A DNA stretch of 10,420 bases from positions 1 to 10,420 of the forward strand of contig JAFYJR010000151.1 of NCBI GenBank assembly GCA_017538005.1, given 5' to 3'. Below the pieces are notes generated by a model. That model was not told the DNA's origin, did no database searches, and was given only the letters and a program-made list of their open reading frames with translations. Source of the DNA: Clostridia bacterium (GTDB taxonomy: Bacteria > Bacillota > Clostridia > Oscillospirales > Acutalibacteraceae). Below, in pieces: positions 6,573 to 10,420 of this stretch. The position numbers and the translations under genes are program-made. Position 1 is the first letter of the stretch; each line of letters opens with the position of its first letter.

Positions 6573-7556
6573 TTATTCCCACTCAATTGTGGATACAGGT
6601 TTGTCTGAGATGTCCCAGAGGACACGGTTAACGCCGGGGACTGTTGCTATTATGCGGTCACGGATGGTTGTGAGGGTGTCCCAGGAGAGTTCTACGGCTT
6701 TGGCTGTTACGGCATCCTTGGTGTTTATGGCACGGATGACTACGGGCCAGCCCATATAACGTTTGCCGTCCTTGATACCTGTTGATTTGATGTCAGGTAC
6801 CACGCAGAAATACTGCCAGGGAGCGGGATCCATCTTGCCTATCTCCTCGCGGACGATGGCATCGGCCTCGCGGAGTGCCTCAAGGCGATCACGGGTGATC
6901 GCGCCAACGCAGCGAACGCCGAGGCCCGGGCCCGGGAACGGCTGACGGTATACCATACCGTCGGGAAGTCCGAGGGCCTTGCCGACAACACGGACCTCAT
7001 CTTTATAGAGGAACTTGACGGGCTCGACAAGTTCAAAGTCAAGCTCCGGAGGAAGACCGCCTACATTGTGATGGGCTTTTACGCCGTCAGACTCGAGGAT
7101 GTCAGGATAGATTGTGCCCTGACCGAGGAACTTTATGCCCTCAAGTTTCTTTGCTTCCTCGGCAAATACATCGATGAACTCTTTGCCGATGATTTTACGC
7201 TTTGTCTCGGGGTCGTCAACACCCGCGAGTTTATCAAGGAATCTGTCAACCGCGTCAACATAGATGAGGTTGGCATCCATCTGGTTTCTGAACACTTCTA
7301 TAACCTGCTCGGGCTCGCCCTTTCTGAGGAGACCGTGGTTTACATGTACGCAGGTGAGCTGCTTGCCTATCGCCTTGATGAGGAGAGCAGCGCATACGGA
7401 AGAGTCAACACCGCCGGAGAGAGCAAGAAGAACCTTGCCGTCGCCTACCTGGGCGCGTGTTATTTCAATCTGTTCTTCGATAAAGGCCTTTGCCTGTTCT
7501 TCTGTTTCTATGCGCGCGAGGTCTGCGGGTCTTACATTTGAAGTCATATCCATCAT
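6573..7556 (-). CDS. guaA: GMP synthetase, ATP-pyrophosphatase subunit without amidotransferase domain
   Basis: Catalyses adenylation and amination of XMP to GMP, the last step of guanine nucleotide synthesis. From the ATG at 7556 it has 327 residues and corresponds only to the C-terminal half of the usual roughly 510-residue bacterial GuaA. The PP-loop LALSGGVDSS (S47-S53) binds ATP. GQGTIYPDILES (145-156), HHNVGGLP (162-169), FPGPGLGVR (207-215), KSTGIKDGK and the terminal KPVSTIEWE are GuaA dimerisation and XMP-site signatures. The class I glutamine amidotransferase domain normally fused at the N-terminus is absent, and there is no room for it: the CofE-like gene ends 16 bases upstream. 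This resembles the split archaeal GuaAb subunit, so ammonia may come from a separate amidotransferase or from free ammonium. AGGGGG at 7565-7570, eight bases before the ATG, argues for this start rather than a TTG at 7592. Confidence 0.95.
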   Translation of the reverse strand: MMDMTSNVRPADLARIETEEQAKAFIEEQIEITRAQVGDGKVLLALSGGVDSSVCAALLIKAIGKQLTCVHVNHGLLRKGEPEQVIEVFRNQMDANLIYVDAVDRFLDKLAGVDDPETKRKIIGKEFIDVFAEEAKKLEGIKFLGQGTIYPDILESDGVKAHHNVGGLPPELDFELVEPVKFLYKDEVRVVGKALGLPDGMVYRQPFPGPGLGVRCVGAITRDRLEALREADAIVREEIGKMDPAPWQYFCVVPDIKSTGIKDGKRYMGWPVVIRAINTKDAVTAKAVELSWDTLTTIRDRIIATVPGVNRVLWDISDKPVSTIEWE

Positions 7557-7564
7557 TGTTTTGT

Positions 7565-7570
7565 CCCCCT
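7565..7570 (-). promoter_or_regulatory. Ribosome binding site deciding the guaA start
   Basis: AGGGGG on the minus strand, eight bases before the ATG at 7556. A second ATG at 7553 is almost as well placed. The site shows that the short, amidotransferase-less protein is a genuine translation unit and not a fragment of a longer one. Confidence 0.6.
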
Positions 7571-7572
7571 CT

Positions 7573-8772
7573 TCAGTTTGTGTAGTTGTCAAAGTAACCC
7601 TGTACGAGCACTACCGGAGTACCCTTGTCGCCCGAACCGGAGGTCAGGTCGCAGAGCGAACCGATGAGGTCAGTAAGCTGTCTCGGTGTTGTGCCTTCGG
7701 AAGCCATATTGCCTACAAGGTCAGCTTCTTTCGCTTTGATTGACTCGGAAATGGCGTTCTTAAGTTCTTCGCCTGAAAGATCTTTAAAGTCGTTATCCGC
7801 AAGGTACTTGAGTTTGAGCTCATTCGGAGTACCGATGAGACCGTCTGTGAATGCGGGAGATACTACCGGATCGGCAAGTTCCCAGATCTTTCCCTGGGGA
7901 TCCTTGAAAGCGCCGTCGCCGTAGACCATAACTTCTACGTGCTTACCTGTGGCTTTGAGGATGCGCGCCTGGATGTCAAGTACGAGGTCCTTGCACTCAC
8001 GAGGGAAAAGCTTCACCTGATCCTCTGTGGCCTTGTTTGAGCCGAGAAGACCGTATTTTGAATTGTAACCGCTGCCGTTTATCGGAGCGTTCATTATGTC
8101 GTCAAGACTGCAGACCGCCTTTGCGCCTGCGTCAACAAGGATTCTCTTTGTGCGTTTTCTCGTATGGATGTCACAGTTTATGACTTTGTCACAGTACTGG
8201 AGGATTGTCTTCGGCTGGTTTGCGAAGATAACCTCGACCTCAGCGCCTTCCTCTTTGATGAGATCTGAGTAATAAGCGACATAGTCAACGCCGGTGAACT
8301 CGTGTTTGTTCTCACCGAAGAGTTCTCTGTACTTTTCAAGAGACAGAACATCGGAATAAGGGTTGATGCCTGCGGCGTCAATCTTATCGAGTGACACAAG
8401 ACTGTTGCCTACTTCATCTGAAGGATAAGAGAGCATGAGAACGATTTTCTTGCAGCCTCTTGCTATACCGCGAAGGCAGATTGCGAAACGGTTTCTTGAG
8501 AGTATCGGGAATATAACACCTACGGTTTCTCCGCCGAGCTTGTTTCTGACATCTGCGGCGATGTCGTCAACCGTGCAGTAGTTGCCCTGTGAGCGCGCAA
8601 CGATTGATTCCGTTACGGAAATGACATCACGGTCACGGATCTCAAAGCCCTCAAACTTCGCGGCCTCAAGCACACCTGTTGAAACTATATCAGCGAGGTC
8701 GTCGCCCTGTCTGATGATGGGCATACGGATGCCTCGGGATACTGTGCCGACTCTTCTTTCATACTGTTCCAT
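7573..8772 (-). CDS. CofE-like (coenzyme F420-0:L-glutamate ligase family) protein
   Basis: A 399-residue protein whose N-terminal half resembles the F420-0:gamma-glutamyl ligase family. In F420 producers CofE adds glutamates to F420-0 with GTP. The segment RDRDVISVTESIVARSQGN (47-64) matches the CofE motif containing a V-x-T-E/Q-K/S-I-V-S/A core. Later YGDGAFKDP (284-292), IWELADPVVSPAF (297-309) and GTPNELKLKY are well-formed but not CofE-typical, and the protein is about 150 residues longer than canonical CofE (about 250). No other F420 gene is in the window, and Clostridia of this type are not known for F420, so the real substrate is probably different. AAAGGAG (8781-8787) precedes the ATG and a strong promoter lies upstream. 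It is co-transcribed with guaA, 16 bases downstream. Superfamily membership is fairly sure; the reaction is unknown. Confidence 0.82.
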   Translation of the reverse strand: MEQYERRVGTVSRGIRMPIIRQGDDLADIVSTGVLEAAKFEGFEIRDRDVISVTESIVARSQGNYCTVDDIAADVRNKLGGETVGVIFPILSRNRFAICLRGIARGCKKIVLMLSYPSDEVGNSLVSLDKIDAAGINPYSDVLSLEKYRELFGENKHEFTGVDYVAYYSDLIKEEGAEVEVIFANQPKTILQYCDKVINCDIHTRKRTKRILVDAGAKAVCSLDDIMNAPINGSGYNSKYGLLGSNKATEDQVKLFPRECKDLVLDIQARILKATGKHVEVMVYGDGAFKDPQGKIWELADPVVSPAFTDGLIGTPNELKLKYLADNDFKDLSGEELKNAISESIKAKEADLVGNMASEGTTPRQLTDLIGSLCDLTSGSGDKGTPVVLVQGYFDNYTN

Positions 8773-8805
8773 AAAGAGAACTCCTTTGCATTTTATTACG
8801 GGACA

Positions 8806-8835
8806 ATTATACTATGTTTTTTAATTTCCGTTCAA
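8806..8835 (-). promoter_or_regulatory. Promoter of the cofE-like-guaA operon
   Basis: On the minus strand TTGAAC (8830-8835), an 18-base spacer and a perfect TATAAT (8806-8811) lie about 34 bases before the cofE-like start, with AAAGGAG between. It is the best housekeeping-type promoter in the window. A 7-bp inverted repeat, TTTCCGT (8825-8831) and ACGGAAA (8844-8850), overlaps the -35 and could be an operator. Confidence 0.7.
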
Positions 8836-8847
8836 TTGCGCAGACGG

Positions 8848-8911
8848 AAAATTTGTTATATATTGTTATATCTGTTTTGTGAAAATATTCCAAAAGGTTA
8901 TAACAAATTTT
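8848..8911. repeat. 13-bp inverted repeat plus TTGTTATAT direct repeats upstream of the cofE-like promoter
   Basis: AAAATTTGTTATA (8848-8860) is exactly reverse-complementary to TATAACAAATTTT (8899-8911), with 38 bases between the arms. The left arm is followed by a 10-bp-period direct repeat, TTGTTATAT at 8853-8861 and 8863-8871. The right arm covers most of the uvrB stop codon. The block lies just upstream of the -35 of the cofE-like-guaA promoter. A U-tract terminator is not formed, so I do not call it one. Confidence 0.8.
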
Positions 8912-10420
8912 ACTTCTCATCCTGCAGTTTCTTAATTTCGTCGCGGTAGTGCGCGGCGAGCTCGAAGTCCAGGACACGCGCAGCTGCGTGCATTGCGCGT
9001 GTCAGCTCGTTTATAGCCGCCGCGCGTTCAGCCTTGCTCATGCACTTGCCCGTCTTCGACTTCTCTGTGTCAACTTTAGAAGTGATTTCAATGATATCGC
9101 GTACATCCTTGATGATTGTTTTGGGCACAATGCCATGTTCCTCATTGTACTTCTCCTGGATTTCACGGCGCCTGTATGTCTCGGTTATCGCGCGTTCCAT
9201 TGAAGGTGTGACTGAGTCCGCGTACATTATGACTTCGCCCTGCGCGTTTCGCGCGGCGCGGCCGACCGTCTGTACAAGCGATGTCTCGGAGCGCAGGAAG
9301 CCCTCCTTGTCGGCGTCTAAGATAGCGACAAGAGAAACTTCAGGTATATCGAGACCTTCACGGAGAAGGTTTATGCCGACAAGGACATCAAACTCTCCGA
9401 GACGGAGGTCACGGATAATCTGCATACGCTCTATCGTGTCAACATCGTGGTGCATATATCTGACTCTGATACCGAAGTTTTCGAAGTATGCAGTCAGATC
9501 CTCCGCCATTTTCTTTGTGAGCGTCGTGACGAGGACTCTCTCTCCTCTTTCGGCTCTCATGTTTATCTGGGACACAAGGTCGTCTATCTGGCCCTCAACC
9601 GGCTTTACGGTTATCTTAGGATCCAGAAGGCCTGTGGGTCTGATAAGCTGTTCAACTATCTGCGCGGATTTCGCGCGTTCGAAATCACCGGGCGTCGCGG
9701 AGACGAATATCGCCTGGTTTATGTGCGAGTAAAACTCATCGAAGTTGAGCGGTCTGTTGTCAAACGCGCTGGGCAGACGGAAGCCGAACTCAACAAGGTT
9801 TTCTTTTCTTGCTCTGTCACCCGCGTACATTCCGCGTACCTGCGGCAATGTAACATGTGACTCATCGACAAACAGAAGGAAATCATCCGGGAAGAAGTCA
9901 AGAAGCGTATACGGTGTGGAACCCGGCGCGCGACGGGCCAGAACTCTGGAATAGTTTTCTATTCCGGAACAGACTCCCGTCTCGCGCAGCATCTCCATAT
10001 CGTACTCGGTACGCTGCTTTATGCGCTGCGCCTCTATGAGTTTTCCTTCTTTCTCAAAGAAGGCCACACGCTCACGCATCTCTTCGAGAATATCCGCTAT
10101 CGCTTCCCCACGCGTCTCCCCGTCTATGACATAGTGGGACGCGGGGTAAATAGTCGCGTGCTGGAGGACGTTTACAACCTCTCCCGTCAGCGGTTTGAAC
10201 TCGCAGATGCGCTCGATTTCATCTCCGAAATACTCGACGCGTATGGCGAGTTCCGAATAGCCTGACGGGAATATCTCAACCGTGTCTCCGCGCACGCGGA
10301 ACTTGTCACGGATGAAGTTTATATCATTACGTTCATACTGGATGTCAACAAGTTTTCTTATAAGTTCATCCCTGGGTTTGTCCATGCCGGGACGAAGTGA
10401 GATTATCATCGTCTTGTAGA
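8910..10420 (-). CDS. uvrB: UvrABC excinuclease subunit B (N-terminus outside window)
   Basis: DNA-damage-verifying helicase-like subunit of nucleotide excision repair. UvrA loads it at lesions and it recruits UvrC. The frame is open to the right edge, leaving about 502 residues of the usual roughly 660; the Walker A motif and beta-hairpin lie outside. Counting from the Met at 10409, the visible segments are the UvrB motif VDIQYERNDINF (21-32), the Walker B-like LLFVDESH (178-185), the AIFVSATPGDFE segment (233-244), helicase motif V GINLLREGLDIPE (345-357) and motif VI TVGRAARN (381-388). A C-terminal UVR domain (about 463-499, AAHYRDEIKKLQDE) binds UvrC. All residues expected in this part are present and nothing looks degraded. 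No terminator of the usual kind follows; the cofE-like promoter begins about 75 bases downstream. Family members are often SOS-regulated, but the upstream region is not visible. Confidence 0.98.
   Translation of the reverse strand, partial: YKTMIISLRPGMDKPRDELIRKLVDIQYERNDINFIRDKFRVRGDTVEIFPSGYSELAIRVEYFGDEIERICEFKPLTGEVVNVLQHATIYPASHYVIDGETRGEAIADILEEMRERVAFFEKEGKLIEAQRIKQRTEYDMEMLRETGVCSGIENYSRVLARRAPGSTPYTLLDFFPDDFLLFVDESHVTLPQVRGMYAGDRARKENLVEFGFRLPSAFDNRPLNFDEFYSHINQAIFVSATPGDFERAKSAQIVEQLIRPTGLLDPKITVKPVEGQIDDLVSQINMRAERGERVLVTTLTKKMAEDLTAYFENFGIRVRYMHHDVDTIERMQIIRDLRLGEFDVLVGINLLREGLDIPEVSLVAILDADKEGFLRSETSLVQTVGRAARNAQGEVIMYADSVTPSMERAITETYRRREIQEKYNEEHGIVPKTIIKDVRDIIEITSKVDTEKSKTGKCMSKAERAAAINELTRAMHAAARVLDFELAAHYRDEIKKLQDEK

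Noticed and set aside
7557..7592. TTG at 7592 as the start of guaA, adding 12 residues and overlapping the cofE-like gene
   Set aside because: The AGGGGG site at 7565-7570 lies downstream of the TTG and fits the ATG at 7556.
7068..7743. Two plus-strand open frames (7068-7541 and 7264-7743) antisense to guaA and the cofE-like gene
   Set aside because: Both overlap strongly conserved coding sequence and have no promoter, binding site or recognisable domain.
8848..8911. Intrinsic terminator for uvrB
   Set aside because: The stem is almost entirely A/T, the loop is 38 bases and no U-tract follows on the minus strand.
9034..9732. 232-residue open frame on the plus strand inside uvrB
   Set aside because: Antisense shadow of a highly conserved gene; its Ser/Arg-rich composition and lack of a ribosome binding site argue against it.

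Overview
The window looks like the chromosome of an anaerobic, gut-type member of the Clostridia (Firmicutes). The evidence is the gene content: a TrpB2-type tryptophan synthase beta chain next to a PaaK-type arylacetate-CoA ligase and an ACT protein, a PrsW-family protease, an M42 aminopeptidase and a CofE-like protein. Strong AAAGGAG-type ribosome binding sites, tight gene packing and roughly 50% GC fit the same picture. Placement below class level (for example Oscillospirales or Christensenellales) is a guess. I see no tRNA, rRNA, insertion sequence, phage gene or CRISPR array. No gap between genes exceeds about 140 bases.

Layout. (1) Bases 1-2622, plus strand: the 3' part of a trpB2-like gene, then a phenylacetate-CoA ligase (paaK-like) and a protein with two ACT domains, 17 and 12 bases apart and so surely one transcript. 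It points to handling of indole, arylacetates and aromatic amino acids. A perfect 12-bp hairpin closes it and also serves the opposing operon. (2) Bases 5343-2662, minus strand: a PrsW-like membrane protease, an OmpR-family response regulator and a sensor histidine kinase. The kinase start overlaps the regulator stop by 8 bases. The gap before the regulator holds an 11-bp-period direct repeat of the kind bound by OmpR/PhoB-type regulators. (3) Bases 5451-6479, plus strand: a lone M42 metallopeptidase, transcribed divergently from prsW through promoters that appear to share -35 DNA. A repeat-rich tail and a 13-bp terminator follow. (4) Bases 8772-6573, minus strand: a CofE-like (F420-0 ligase family) protein followed after 16 bases by the ATP-pyrophosphatase half of GMP synthetase, with no glutamine amidotransferase domain. 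A good promoter precedes the pair. (5) Bases 10420-8910, minus strand: most of uvrB, with its N-terminus outside the window.

Most of this is conserved genes. The points worth a second look are the trpB2-paaK-ACT cassette, the amidotransferase-less GMP synthetase paired with a CofE homolog in an organism not expected to make F420, the putative autoregulatory repeat before the response regulator, and two unexplained AT-rich repeat clusters (6484-6530 and 8848-8911). I did not find a clearly new multi-gene defence or mobile system.
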